Part shown: positions 39,323-51,333 of the stretch, piece after piece
Position numbering within the stretch: the first letter of the stretch is position 1
Layout of the letters: every line of letters begins with the position of its first letter
From: Didymella arachidicola
Taxonomy: Eukaryota > Ascomycota > Dothideomycetes > Pleosporales > Didymellaceae
NCBI GenBank assembly: GCA_016630955.3
Contig: CM050002.1
Location: 1,054,001 to 1,118,000 of the forward strand
DNA: 64,000 nucleotides
Direction of reading: 5' to 3'
Translations under genes and position numbers: made by a program
Notes under the pieces: model-generated
Told to the model about the DNA's origin: nothing
What the model saw: only the letters and a program-made list of their open reading frames with translations
Databases searched by the model: none

Positions 39323-40071
39323 GCCTCCTCGCCCTCCGCAGCATCTGCCGCGACCCCACAATCCACCAACTCACCCTCCCCCTCCTTGCCCAATTCTTCG
39401 GCCCCGCAGCATACCCCTCTCTGCACCCCTTCCCCGGCTGTACCGCCCCCAACCCCCGCCAAGCCACTCAGGCCCCAGGGCTGCTAAACTGCACCGCCCT
39501 CGGCGCCGAAGTGCAAACATGCCAGGCCGCCGGGCGCCGCGTGCTCCTCAGCGTCAAGGGCGCGGGTGCATCCGCAGTCAACAACGCCCTGGATTTCGGC
39601 GCGCCGACCGCCACGGCGTGGAATGGATACACCGCAAACGGAACCAGCAAGGAAGGCATCTTCTTCCCAAATCTCTTCGACACCCGCCACGTCCCCACCG
39701 GCTTCGCACTTACCCTCTTCTCCCTCTTCGGCGAGGGCCGCACCGAGCGCGCGGACCTGCGTCCACTCGGCCCGGACGCATCGGGCGTCGAATGGGTCTC
39801 GCGACCCCTCGGCGAGGAAGTCGTGGTTGATGGGTTCGATGTCCAGGTCCCTCGGGAATGGGAGGGTACGTTTCAAGAGACGCAATTCGATAGTCTTGTG
39901 ACTAGGCTGGGTGAGCTTAATGATGAAGCGTGGACGGAGAGTGGGGGAAGGAGGGGTGGGGTGGGGGATTTGGGGGTGGATGGGAAGGGGGTTGTGTTTC
40001 AGGGGTGGTTGAGGAAGAGGAGAGTGCAGCGGGTTGTTGTGGTGGGGGGGTTTGAGGTGCTTGTTGAGTAG
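39323..40071 (+). pseudogene. GH18 chitinase-like protein fragment without catalytic glutamate
   Basis: The frame resembles the middle of class III (GH18) fungal chitinases. ALRSICRDPTIHQLTLPLLA and FFGPAAYPSLHPFPGCTAPN lead to GLLNCTALGAEVQTCQAAGRR and VLLSVKGAG, which corresponds to the VLLSIGG strand. RPLGEEVVVDGFDVQVP corresponds to the catalytic DGFDxDxE strand, but the acid is replaced (VP at the Asp/Glu end), so hydrolysis is not expected. The frame begins at a CTAAC...CAG acceptor (39322). No exon with a signal peptide or the usual YWGQ start could be found upstream. The C-terminus is short and Arg/Val-rich. It could be a lectin-like chitinase homologue with an unseen first exon, or a truncated gene. 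Confidence 0.55.
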
Positions 40072-42759
40072 GGGTGATGGGGTGATGGGTGGAGGTGTTG
40101 AAGGGGGGGGTGGGGGTGAGAGGAGAGGAGATGGGGGTGTTGCGTGTTCGCGGAATGCGAGATGGATGGATGTAGTTTTGTATGGTGGCAATGTATTGGT
40201 GTGAAGGTGAGACGTGTTACCATATCTTACGTGTGCTTGTCTGGTGAGACCAGGATGGATGCTATCTGGTTCGTGGCTTCTGATGCTATGCAGCCACCAG
40301 CCACGACACCTCAAGGGCGCCTCTTGAAGCGATCTGGTAATTGCGGAATTGCTCGCAGAACCGTTCTGTGCGACGTTATGCTGTGTGGTTGAAATTCCTA
40401 CTGTGCGCCAACCATGGCTTCGAAATACGTCTTTTCTCTTCGATGTGTGTTTCCTGGTCTACGTAGAAAGCCACGCTTTGGTCAACGTCAGTCATCGAGG
40501 ATCAGTCATTGAAATCCAGTCGCCGAAGAGAACACCAGAAGGTCTTGTGTTGAGCGCAAGAAGAGTATGCGGTCACGCGAAGTGATCCAACACCGGCCTT
40601 GTACCTAAAAGGTGTTGAGCATTTGACGAGTGCCAGCGTAGACAGACTCGAGGTTGAGTATACAAGCGAAGGAAGGTTCATCTCGCACAGCCGTGTTCCT
40701 CACGGTGTCTACTGTTGTGTCTGTGTAATGACATGCCACACCCGAGAACGACGGCGGAAAACGTGGCTGAACCGCATGATGCAGGCCCTTGTTGTGCAGC
40801 ACTTAGCCACTTGGCGGCGCGCAACAGCCTCAGTCAGTAGCCAGCTCTCGAGTACCTCATTGGCGTGTAAGCCCAACACTGTCTTCTTAAGACTGCGCAC
40901 TGCAGACGAAGATGTTGCTGTTCGTCTGAATTGCCTCCAAGCTACGGAACCCATCGGGTGGCTTCTGGCAGCGGCAGAGAAGCCTCGGTCTAATTTAGTA
41001 TCTTGATTGGTCGCATCCTCTGAAGTCACAGTGATGTCTTCGCATGGAAAGAGGCGCGCCGTATGGCGTTGCGGTGCAGACAGCCTGGCCTCGAAGCCTC
41101 GGTCCCTGATACGATGCCTGGTATGTGATTGGCGCGCAGTGCCAGATCTGGGGATTCGCTGATCCGGGGAAGGGATCCAGCAGGACCAAGCGTTTGGGCT
41201 CAATACTTGTCGCATTGGTTTTTGTCAATCCGCCAGGATGGGATGACCATGTGGCATAACGGTTGACGTGCAAGGATTCGGGTAGCCGTGTCTGGACCTT
41301 GGCCCATGTGTGGGATCCAAGGGGTTGTCTCGTGATATCTGATTGGAAAGCATGCGGAAAAGAAGCTGTGACGGATTCCTCCCAGGCGCCTACTGGGAAT
41401 CGCCTGAGGGAACGACATGGTCAGACTGGGCTATGTGCTTACACCAAGTTTCCGCAAGTGCAGCTGCCGTTTGGTCAGTGACTTCGAGTAGCTTGCAAGA
41501 CAGTAGGTTTAGACACACACGGGAAAGAGCATTGTCCACTTGAAAGCCTGTGAACGGCAGTCGCCAGAATCGTACGGCTGTCCATGGCGCTGTGTTGTGC
41601 GTCAGAAGCACGACGCAAAGCAGTTCCCGGCTAGCGGGGCGTGCTGATCTTCCGGCAAAGACACCGCTGCCTCAGCCAAAAGTCTTGGAAGGTTGGTCAA
41701 AGGCCGCGGACGTCTGCAAGCGCGGAGTCTGTCGCCTGAAAGCGCATGTTGAGATGCCCATGACGGGTCAAAAACGAGCCGCTAGTACGCGAAAGTCGGA
41801 TGACCCCTTGCACTCTCAAGCACAGCGCATGGTACAACTCGGGATTCCAATCCTTTGTCGATGTGAAGGATGATACGATCATCCTGTACCTGCGCTATCT
41901 ACTCGCACAATTGCAGACAATGACGAATGGTCGTGCCTCGCAGATGCTTCTTCAGCAACAAGCACTAGGTGCAGCTTTGCGAGGGCGAACAAAGTTGCCA
42001 AGCCGGATGTCAAGCCACGGCAGATGGTAAGTGCGTCTTCCGGCGTGGTGCGGCTTGGTGTTGTTGCATCAGGTTATCGAAGCATCGTTTCCCATACGCA
42101 CTGCCGGAGGTGTATCCAGAACGGGTCAATCTAGACGTAAATTGTGGGGTCTGTGGATTTACCCCGCGTGAGAGGGCTTGAAACGCAGTGACACGCAGAT
42201 CATCAACAGTCAAGAGAAGTGACAACGTTGGACGTTGATCAACGTTGAACAAAGAATCGCGCGTTGGCTTGACCTACTGTTAGTTGCATGCCTCCCACAC
42301 GTGCGAATCGGTGCGATGTCGCCTTGACATCAGACAAGACTCGAAGAGCTGCGAGCGGACAAGCTTGCGCATTTTACTCCGCGTCTCGATTGGGCCGCAT
42401 GTGGGTCCACTAGGCGAGAGGCGTCCTCTCACATGCGGGGTCCCCATGTGCCAAGACAAACCCCAGAGTTGTCCGCCGCTGAGCGCCCAGAGCGCGTCTC
42501 TCTCATTTGGGGCTCTCCAGAATTCTGGAGCAGTTGCTGGGGTGAGTGAGATCTCAGCGCTCCAATAGGTAGAATCGCCGAGGCCTCGGTATCTTTCCAG
42601 ATTTTTGATGTCGCGAAAGGGGCCATGGGTTGCTTGGCAGCGTGTACTGGCGTTGTACAGGGGGCAGGTGAACATATAATGCTATCGTGCGATCGCCCAT
42701 CCGCTGTTGTGCTCAAGCTCCTTGTTCGTCCCCCCAGCATACTTGCTGACACCGCAAAG
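40072..42759. other. 2.7-kb gene-free interval
   Basis: Only short frames in all directions, the longest 135-168 codons with no protein-like pattern, no splice-consistent exons and no repeats that I could see. The right end contains the promoter of the MFS permease gene, with an ACATATAATG box at about 42672. Confidence 0.45.
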
Positions 42760-44358
42760 ATGGCGAACAACACCGCTGCCCACAACGACTACAGTGTCGA
42801 CCACGAGAAGGAATATGTGACTCACAATGAGGACATCAAAAGCTCCACAAACGATGATTATGAGTGCGAGTTCTCTGAGACAGAGCAGAGGAAGATCATT
42901 CACCGTGTCGATCGTCGTCTCGTTATCACAGTGGGCGTGCTTTATTGCATCTCGCTGATGGATCGCACGAACTTGTCGGCCGCCGCCATTGCTGGGTGAG
43001 TCAGCACATTCCTTGCTAGTGATAACGAGACTGACAAATAACAAGTATGAGCGTCGAATTGAAGCTGAACGTCTTGATGGGTACTGTGTCACGTTACTCA
43101 GTCGTGACCCTCGTCTTCTTCACCACATACATCGTCTTCCAGCCACCATCGACGGTCATCATCCGTTACCTTGGACCTCGCGTGCACCTGTCGACCATTG
43201 TGACCCTCTGGGGAGCAGTAATGATTGGAATGGGTTTTGCTAAGGACTGGCAGTCCCTTGCCGCGCTGCGAGTGGTGCTCGGTATATTAGAGGCTGGTTT
43301 CTTCCCGTCCTGCGTCTACTTGATGTCGTGCTGGTATACACGCTACGACATTGGTAAGCGATACAGCGTCTTCTACATCCTTGGAAGCTTGGCGTCAGCC
43401 TGCGCGGGTATCCTTGCATATGGCTTGATGCAGTTGCGCGGACGCGAGGGCCTCGGCGGTTGGCGCTGGATCTTCATCATTGAGGGTGCTTTGACTTGCT
43501 TTCTCGGCATTGGTGCGTACTGGTTGTTGGTCGACTTCCCCGATAAGGCGCACAAGTCATGGAAGTTCTTGACCGAGCGCGAAGCCAAGTTCATCATCAA
43601 CCGCGTCGACAAGGATCGCGGAGACGCGAAGCCTGAGCCATGGAACACAAGGAAGTTCTTCAAGGGTGGCCTTGACTTCAAGGTCTGGTGCTATGCTTTG
43701 GTAAGCCGGAATCGATATCTGAATGAAACTCAACCATACTGACTGTTTTAAGATTTTCTTCAACACTACGACAGTCAGCTATGCGCTTGCCTACTTCCTG
43801 CCAATCATCCTGCAGCGCAACATGGGCTTCAGCGTCGGTGCTGCCCAGTGCCTCGTTGCACCGCCCTATGCCTTCGCAGCCATCGTCATGTACGGATGCG
43901 GATGGCTTGGTGACAAGAAGAAGATCCGTGGCCCCATCATCATCTTCAACATGATCCTCTGCCTGATCGGTCTCCCAATCATGGGCTTCGCAAAGTCGCC
44001 AGCCGTCAGATACTTCGGTGTGTTCTTGACCACTGCAGGTGCTAACAGTAACGTCCCTGCAACGATGTCTTACCAGGCAAACAACATCCGTGGACAGTGG
44101 AAGCGCGCTTTCTGCTCAGCCACCCTTGTCGGTATGGGAGGTGTTGGTGGTATTGCTGGTGGTCTTGTCTTCAGGACCCAGGACGCGCCTCACTACCGCC
44201 CCGGTATCTACGCCTGCATTGCGACCAGCTGCTTCTCGTTGTTGATTGTGGCTGTCGTTACCATGATCTCGATCGCGCAGAACAAGAAGGCCGATCGCGG
44301 CGAGATCGAGCTCGAGTACAACGAGGGTGACCAGAAGGGTTTCAGGTACACTCTTTAA
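42760..44358 (+). CDS. MFS anion:cation symporter family permease (allantoate/nicotinate Dal5/Tna1 type)
   Basis: Plasma-membrane uptake permease for small organic acids or vitamins; the exact substrate cannot be told from sequence. Exons 42760-42995, 43046-43700 and 43753-44358 join to 498 codons. The introns are 50 and 52 nt, with GTGAGT and GTAAGC donors. The cytosolic N-terminus (about 60 aa) is acidic. Helix 1 has the ACS motif SLMDRTNLSAAAIAG. Later segments include LRVVLGILEAGFFPSCVYLM and SCWYTRYDIGKRYSVFYILG, then GWRWIFIIEGALTCFLGIGA and the C-half repeat AYFLPIILQRNMGFSVGAAQ. The helix 10-11 motif NIRGQWKRAFCSA is typical of the family. Length is normal with no defects. The gene is alone, flanked by gene-poor DNA on both sides. 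Confidence 0.93.
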
Positions 44359-45493
44359 ACTTGTCTCCGTAGTTGTATCCGCTCTTGCACTGCGTGCGAC
44401 ATTGATGAATGATAGCCGTGGATGTAGTTATACCCATATCGTGTTAATGAAAACCAATTTTGAACCACACCATCGTGACCTCCTCTTGTATCTTCAGTTG
44501 TGAAATCATGCCTTCATGTTTCGAGAGCTGACGAGGTCTCACCTTCGCATAAGGCAAGGTGATTAGCAGGATCCGGTGCTGATATACCACAGTACATCGC
44601 TCGGTTACTAAACAATGATTAGTGTCGGCTACACGTGAAGGGCCTCGGCGCCAGCGACCACAGCACCCCGACACCTATCAATCGGCCGTAGCGAGCGAGC
44701 ACATGCACATCTCGAAAACATCGTACGAACAAATGATAACAAGGGACCGAAGTCCTGGGGCGAGCGCTGACAGTTGAGTGTACGCCTAGGTGGCAACAAA
44801 TTTTGGCGTTGGAGGAAGGCGTGCCCACTTTTTCGCCCCGTCACGTGCTTCCCTTGACTCGCCCGTTCACGTATGCCATCGCATCTTGCTGTCACAGGGC
44901 CTTACTACTTGACTCATCGATATTCCTGAATATTCTTTGGATAACTTGTTGGTGTCTTCGAATTTGACGCCTCTGCCAGCGCTGAGTATCCTACCTGATG
45001 CAGCTCCAGGGCTTGATTGAATTGATTAACATCCTGTAGAAAGCCGGGCTAAGCCCGGTTCCCTTGACCTCCAAGAGGGTACTATGGACGCACTACGCTC
45101 TAATTTAACGCCAGTCTAGTTAGAGGAAGCGAGGATTGTAGTATCAGGGCTGCAGAGTAATGTCGCCTGTCGAGTGGTAATCTGCTGTCGCTTGCAGGTT
45201 TCCACGTAGTTCTGTGTTCGTAAAGTCAGAGCTTCTGGGCAGTGGAAGAGTTAGAGATGGGGATCTTCGGGTTCCCTTACCTGATGTAGCGACGGCTTGT
45301 ACCAGCCATTTCTTCAAAAGAAACACCTCTGCTCTCCGCTCCTGTCTATTTATCATTCGGAAATTCGAGAACAGTAGTCGTCAGGCAGGCACATCTAGCT
45401 TGAAAGCTCAAGGCTTCAACTTGTCACTGAGAACCGGAGAGCGTGAATAGCTATGAGGCTGATTAATTTAAGAAGATGAACGTAATATGATCA
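44359..45493. other. gene-free interval downstream of the permease
   Basis: No supported gene. Only short frames; possibly part of the decayed locus that follows. Confidence 0.45.
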
Positions 45494-48361
45494 CTATGTT
45501 ATGCGGCAATCTGAACAGGCATACTGATGAAATTCTCGCACAGATTTCCCATAGTGACGTGAGCTGAGAGAAGGAGAATGGATAGTCGAGTGATGTAGAC
45601 GCATTTGAAGACGCAGCAAAACCCCACCACTCGAGAACACCATAATCTTTAAGGGGCTCGGCTCGGTGATCTGAGCAAGGCGGACTGAAGTGTCAGGCGA
45701 AGGTCGATTGGTAAATTGCGGCTTTGCAATAGCTCCTGCAAGTCCGGTTAATTGAGATAGAAAGAATGCGTCATCTAGCGGCGAGAAGGTATTCTGTTGC
45801 ATATAAATTTCCAGATCGGAATCAGCCATCTCGCAAAGCGTGTAAAGAAAGGCTTTCCAGGTGAAAGCTGCGTACGTTGTGACAAGGTAAGGGTGAGCGA
45901 TTTCCAAGGCTGCTTTTAAATCATTGATCTGATCGGAAGCAGATAAACGAGATATTCGCATGACTACTTGATCCTATACAAGTTAGCGTCATGTGCCCCC
46001 GATACAAACGATAGCATATCGAGGGGAAGTCATGCTGATCTCTGTGGATGCGAACACGATAAACATTGCCAGACGAGCCTAAGCCTGTTGGATGCTCATT
46101 TGCGAAATCGATGGGGATCAAGACTGCTTCCCTCAAGGCTTGTATGGAGCCAAGTTCAAAGTAGGCTACCTCAAACAGATATTGACTCCTGACAAATCTG
46201 TGCTTTTTTATAAGCGGTATGGGGGCCAGTGCCGTCAAATTGTCCGGTCTTATAGGGATATCAGCATCGGATACTCCGTCATTTTGCATGGCTCTGAGAA
46301 CCGTTAAAGGAATCTTGTTGTATACGCTCGTGGCGAACAATTTCCGAGCGCTACTGCAAATGAAGGTAATAAAATCCTGCAGTTTTTTAGGTCCGAGGAA
46401 GAGAGTCTGGTCTAGTGCAACCACCCGTCGGATGACAGTCTCGCTGGTGGCTCTGTTGAAGGCCGCAGTTGGCAAATAGTCGCGGGATTCTCCTCCAAAC
46501 TTCGTCCGGACAAGGTAGTCATATATGAAGTCCTGTAATTCATGAGGTTGACTTGGCGCGCCCAGAATTGTTCATTGGTGATAGCGGTTTCTGATCGGAG
46601 GTCTCGTGTAGATGGCGACTTTTTCGATGATTTCTGCTTATGATCATTCTGCAGAAATGGATCTTCCGCGTTTCCAAAGGTCATCGGATTCGATGAGGTG
46701 TCAGCATGAGCTTCGTTAATGTCCTAGTGATCGTCTTCTTTGACTATGTTTATGAAATCGGTCTCTGCAAAACGCGCTGTCAGATTGGATTTCCCTTCAT
46801 CTGGCCCGAGAAGAGATTCGACTGGCACATTTGCGTCCGCAGTACCGAATGATTGGCTCGCTATCGTTGGTACGGATTGACCGGAATCGGTACGCTTAAA
46901 CAACTTCTGACGAGGCTCTTCAAGAACGGGATCGGAATCAGTTGTTGCTCTCCATTATGAATGTCAGCAAACTTGGATCTTGCGGTGCTGGCGGTGGAGC
47001 CTCCTGTTGAACTTCGGACAACACTCCCTCCCCAGTGTCATCACTATCGTGAGCCCATGTCTCAAGAGGTCTTGCAATAGTATCAACGATAGACTTGTTG
47101 TCATCCGATTCACCGATAAGGCTTGCACTACGATCATCGCGAGCTCTATGGGACGCGTCCGAGTCTACTTCAGAGCTTTCAGAGTCATCAACATGACAGG
47201 ACAGAACAAAGAGTGATAGCTGCTCCAGATGCTGTGCAATGTGAGTATAGAGGTCCACAAGAGCTAGGTCTTTAGGGCATAATGGACATCGGTTGATGTT
47301 CTCTTCGCTTATTGGTCGCTCGGCGAATGCAAGTAGCAAAGGCAATTGTTTTGCTGATAAATGCCCTTTGTGGAAGCTTTGCAAGTGCGTCGCAAGCGAT
47401 TGTCGACTTGAATATGACTGCACGCAATCCAATGGACATACCCATTGGCGTCGATGCATCTGAGTCTCATGATAGATCCAGTCACGACCAGTGTGGTAGT
47501 GTCTGGCAGCATTCGCGCATTCGGGAAACGAGCATATGTATGGCCTCAGATCTCGATACACGTGTTACCTAGGTGAGTCCAAGTTAGCTGAGACGTTCAG
47601 AGATGAGGGTATAGTGAGATCAGGGAGTCTTTACGTCTGTGTGAGTCTGTGTCTCATTGTAGACGACCTGAGGCTCAGCCTGCGATATGGGCATCGAAAT
47701 TCATCAAGCATACGAGCTGCATGTGGCACAGAAGGGACCCGCGTTGACTTGAATTTGCCAAATACCGATTCTTGTTGCAACGACTGAATTGTATCCTCAC
47801 CGAGTATGTATTGGCTCTCCGATATGATTGCTGTTGTGAGGGTAGCCTTAGACTCTAGCGTTCGTTCGGCCTCACTTGCAGCAGGAGGCTTGTAAGCATC
47901 TGAAGCAGCAGTATCACTTGTGGTCGGTGCGAAGGTTTGGGGTATACCTTTGACCTCGAGTTGGGATTCTGCAACGGCAGCAATGGCTTGTGTGGATAGA
48001 GAGGTCTCTGCACGTCGACGTCAATGTTGCAATTGTCTGTGTCGCTGTACATTTGCTCTCGCAAGACAAACAACGAGTGCTTCGGAGGTCGGAAGGGCTA
48101 GCTCAGCAGGAGAAGGGACAGTAACGTAGTCCGCATCCTGGTTGTACTCTTCCCATTCTCTGTGCCACCGCAGAAGTTTTTTGCGAATGTGACGCTGGTC
48201 AAAGGGTATGAACTCCTGAAAAGCATCGACGTCCTCATTCTCCGGTTTGTTTGAGCGAAGATATTTTCCAGCCGACCCTGGAGCTGCCCCGCTCTGCTCA
48301 GCCTTGTCTCATCATCAAAGTTTTGTCTCTTGAACACTCGCCAAAAGCTCTTGAATCTCAT
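45494..48361 (-). pseudogene. C2H2 zinc-finger plus protein-kinase-like gene, decayed
   Basis: Several frames on the minus strand form a mosaic of one large fungal protein. At 47561-46938 lies the C2H2-like region RDLRPYICSFPECANAARHY, HETQMHRRQWVCPLDC and RCPLCPKDLALVDLYTHIAQ. Next, in another frame, comes HELQDFIYDYLVRTKFGGES running into a helical region (46475-46100). Then the kinase glycine loop GLGSSGNVYRVRIH appears, and after another frame change AHPYLVTTYAAFTWKAFLYT and CEMADSDLEIYMQQ (hinge, N-lobe end). No HRD, DFG or C-lobe is recognisable: the frame runs out at 45494. Upstream to 48361 the frames are weak. Some changes may be small introns, but the missing catalytic core argues for decay. 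Intact relatives combine zinc fingers with a Ser/Thr kinase in many ascomycetes. Confidence 0.55.
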
Positions 48362-50268
48362 ATGGAGACTGTTGGAGTAGTTCTAGGGGGGATCCCCTAG
48401 TGGTGGCCGCCGTGGAGAGGTGGGCGAAGGTAGGCTCAGCTCTGAGGGATTACAAGAATCATGAACAAATGCTGTTCAGAACACAGACGAGACTCGATAT
48501 CCAAGAATACCAGTACGATGAAACACTGGAAAAGTTCGGACTTCAGGACTTGTCTCTAGTGGAGATGGAAACAGAGTTGCGCCCGAAGTATCCAGACAAA
48601 TCCGCTAAGGTCATTCGCCACATACGAAACATCAACGCCAAATCAAATGCGATTGCAGGAAAGCTCAATTCCAAAGCGTCTGGCAGAGTAAGTAGAGCGC
48701 TCTTTGGCTGCCTTGCAATGTACTGACAACTTTCAGCATTTGAAAGCAGAATTGGACAAGATCGTGCTCAGCTTGGACCTACAAGATGGAGAGTTGAATA
48801 GATTGTTCATTGACTTAGAGGTTTCGAACAGCGCGTTGCAACGATGTTTCGCGAAGATGGAAGTCCCGTCTGCCGCAACGGTCGAGAATCAAGCAGTCAA
48901 GCGTCTGCATGCGCAATTTAACGCCGATCGATGTGCCACAGTCAACCAAAACGCCAGAATACTGCATCATGTCTTGCAAGCAGCTTGGGGATGCCAGTGC
49001 CCTATCAACCACAGGGGTAGTCTGCAGTTGAACTGGTACTCGCAGAAGCGACTCTCGGTAACTGAATTCGAAATGGCATTGTCGTATGGAAGCCCATCCG
49101 TTAGCTCGCAGCCCGAAGTCTGGGAACGAGTCAGAATGAACATAGAAGAACCGATGGTGCCTTCGTCGACAGTCCCAGTCACAGCCCTACCCGGCACAAG
49201 CAGGTTACGCAACAACATCAGCAAGACTCTCAAACGAGTTAGAATACTGGAAGACACGAGCACCAAATCCCATTCTAACCCAGCTGTTCCAAAAACGACT
49301 GGTAAGAGTAGCACTTCTTTGTAGACGACAACCTAACCCAGATCAGTCATACCCTCAATACCAGGTTTGGATGTCACCGCCAAGAATATAACGGCTCTGT
49401 GCTTGGAATTACGAGGCTCCGGCACCGTTCGGACAGACCTTGGCCGTCTAGAGCATCCTGATCCGGCATATGACCGGCATGTTCGAGTGCACACCACGTC
49501 GACCAAATCGACTGGCAACATTAGCTGGGGGGTGCTGACAAGCAAGACGAAGAAAGCAGGCTTGACGCGTAAGCGACCGTTTGAAGTAGCAATGGCAGTT
49601 TGCTGGGGCGTGCTGCTTCTCGCGGACACCGACTGGCTCAGCGAAGATCTTACCAAGGATGAAATCCAATTGATGACAGATCAATCCAAGACACATACTG
49701 GAGACGACCTGGGAGCAGCATATGTAACCCATTGCTTCAAGCCTAGACAGACGGCTGTCCCACCTCATCCCCCCAAACAAAGCAAAGTCCGGAGCTCGAT
49801 TCGGAACCGGACGTTGTTCACACTCGGCATACTGCTGGTGGAACTGCGTCTTAAATGCGAGTACCCGGCCTTGAGGACGCATTGAAAGGATCGGATTCAT
49901 CTCAAACCTCGACCGCCTTGACAGAAGATGACATTGAGGAGTGTATAGAGGATGTGTACTACGAAGCTGGCAACGAGTACGGCTATGCTGTGCAGAGGTG
50001 CCTAAGATGTGAGTTCGAGGGTCCAGATCGTCTGAAAAACTTCCAAAACACATCCTTCCGCACACAATTCTTCAAAACGGTGGTAGCTCCAGTGCAGGCA
50101 ACGTATGAGATTTGCTACCTGAAGAGCCAGTCGATGAGAGCGCGGGGGCAGAAACGGGCAAAGAGCAGGCCTTTACCTTCATATAATGTCACTAGAAAAG
50201 CAAACATGTATCCCGACTCTACCAGGATGTGTAAATCATCCCCCAAATTGTGCATCGCTGAAGCCTGA
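48362..50268 (+). pseudogene. DUF7580 (HeLo-like N-terminus) protein gene with frameshifts
   Basis: A fungal family with an N-terminal helical HeLo-like stretch and a C-terminal DUF7580 kinase-like domain; relatives are found among putative non-self recognition and signalling genes. The ATG at 48362 gives the family start METVGVVLGGIP. It then hits TAG because the C-run at 48394-48397 is one base short; the next frame continues VVAAVERWAKVGSALRDYKN. Introns are 48688-48736 and 49302-49364 (GTAAG, CTGAC/CTAAC, CAG). The DUF7580 part has RTLFTLGILLVELRLK. A second frame jump near 49880 leads to TEDDIEECIEDVYYEAGNEY and GYAVQRCLRCEFEG, the conserved end. Everything else is collinear with the family, so the lesions are recent or sequencing errors in homopolymers. 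Confidence 0.7.
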
Positions 50269-50408
50269 GGTCCCCCACTGATTGATGCTAGGCTTAATCA
50301 AGTGTTAGCGCCTTTCTTATCGATATCAAAAATTCAAGAGCTTCAACTTTCTCGACCGTGACGCCTCGCCCCAAACAAACCCCATATTCACCTCAAATCT
50401 CGCCCATC

Positions 50409-51295
50409 ATGTCGTCGATGCGCAATGCCGTCCAGCGGCGCAACCACAAGGAGCGGGCGCAGCCCGAAGAGCGCAAGAAATGGGGTCTTCTCGAGAAACG
50501 AAAGGTACATACAGCCACGAGCCAGCAACATGCAAACAGACTGACAACATCATGTAGGACTACAAGCTGCGCGCAGCCGATCACCGACAAAAAAAGCAGA
50601 AGCTCAAACTCTTGTCCGAAAAAGCACGCGACCGCAACCCTGATGAATTCTCCTTCAAAATGATGTCCTCGAGCGTCGACTCCAAAGGCCGCAAGGTCGC
50701 AGACCGCGGTAACGAGGCCCTCAGCATGGAGGTAGTCAAACTGCTCAAAACTCAGGATGCTGCGTATATTCGCACGATGTTGCAGCAGGTGCGGCGCGAG
50801 CGACAGAAACTTGAGGAGCGGCTGGTGCTGGAGGACCAGGAGGTCAGGGCGCTGAGGGATGGAAGTGAGGAGCGTACGGGCAAACATAGAGTGTTTGTCG
50901 AGAATGAGGAGGAACAGGAGGAGTTTGATGCGGATAGGTGGTTTGGGGAGGGGAGGGCGATGCCGACGGCGAGCCGGCCGGAGGTGCCTGCTGAGTGGGA
51001 GGATGACGACGACGACGAGGACGAAGAGGAGGAGAACAGGCCGCAGAAGAAGACGCTGTCGGCGAAGAAGCTGAAGGAGCAAGAAGAAAAGGCCAAGCGC
51101 ATGAAGAAATTCGACAAGACACGGTCACGCGCGCAGTCAAGAACAGCGTTCCGTCTGCAGATGGTCAAGAAGAAGGAGCGCGAGCTCGTCGCAGCAGAAG
51201 AGGAACTTGAGAAGCAGCGGGCGAAGATGAACAACAGCGTCGGCGGCGTTAACAAGAACGGCGTCAAGTTTAAGATCAGGGAGCGCAAGCGCTGA
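50409..51295 (+). CDS. UTP11: U3 snoRNP / small-subunit processome protein Utp11
   Basis: Nucleolar component of the SSU processome, needed for 18S rRNA processing. Exons 50409-50504 and 50558-51295 join over a 53-nt intron (GTACAT...CTGAC...TAG) to 277 codons. The N-terminus SSMRNAVQRRNHKERAQPEE followed by KKWGLLEKRKDYKLRAADH is the family signature. The middle has DEFSFKMMSS and LLKTQDAAYIRTMLQQ. An acidic run EWEDDDDDEDEEEE separates it from the very basic coiled-coil tail that ends KFKIRERKR. Length is as in other fungi. It starts about 140 bp after the DUF7580 remnant. Confidence 0.95.
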
Positions 51296-51333
51296 GCCCA
51301 GATCCATGGCATTCGAATAGAGCAATGATACCC

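Noticed and set aside
39484..40314. 276-codon minus-strand frame
   Set aside because: Antisense of the chitinase-like fragment, Pro/His-rich, no domain.
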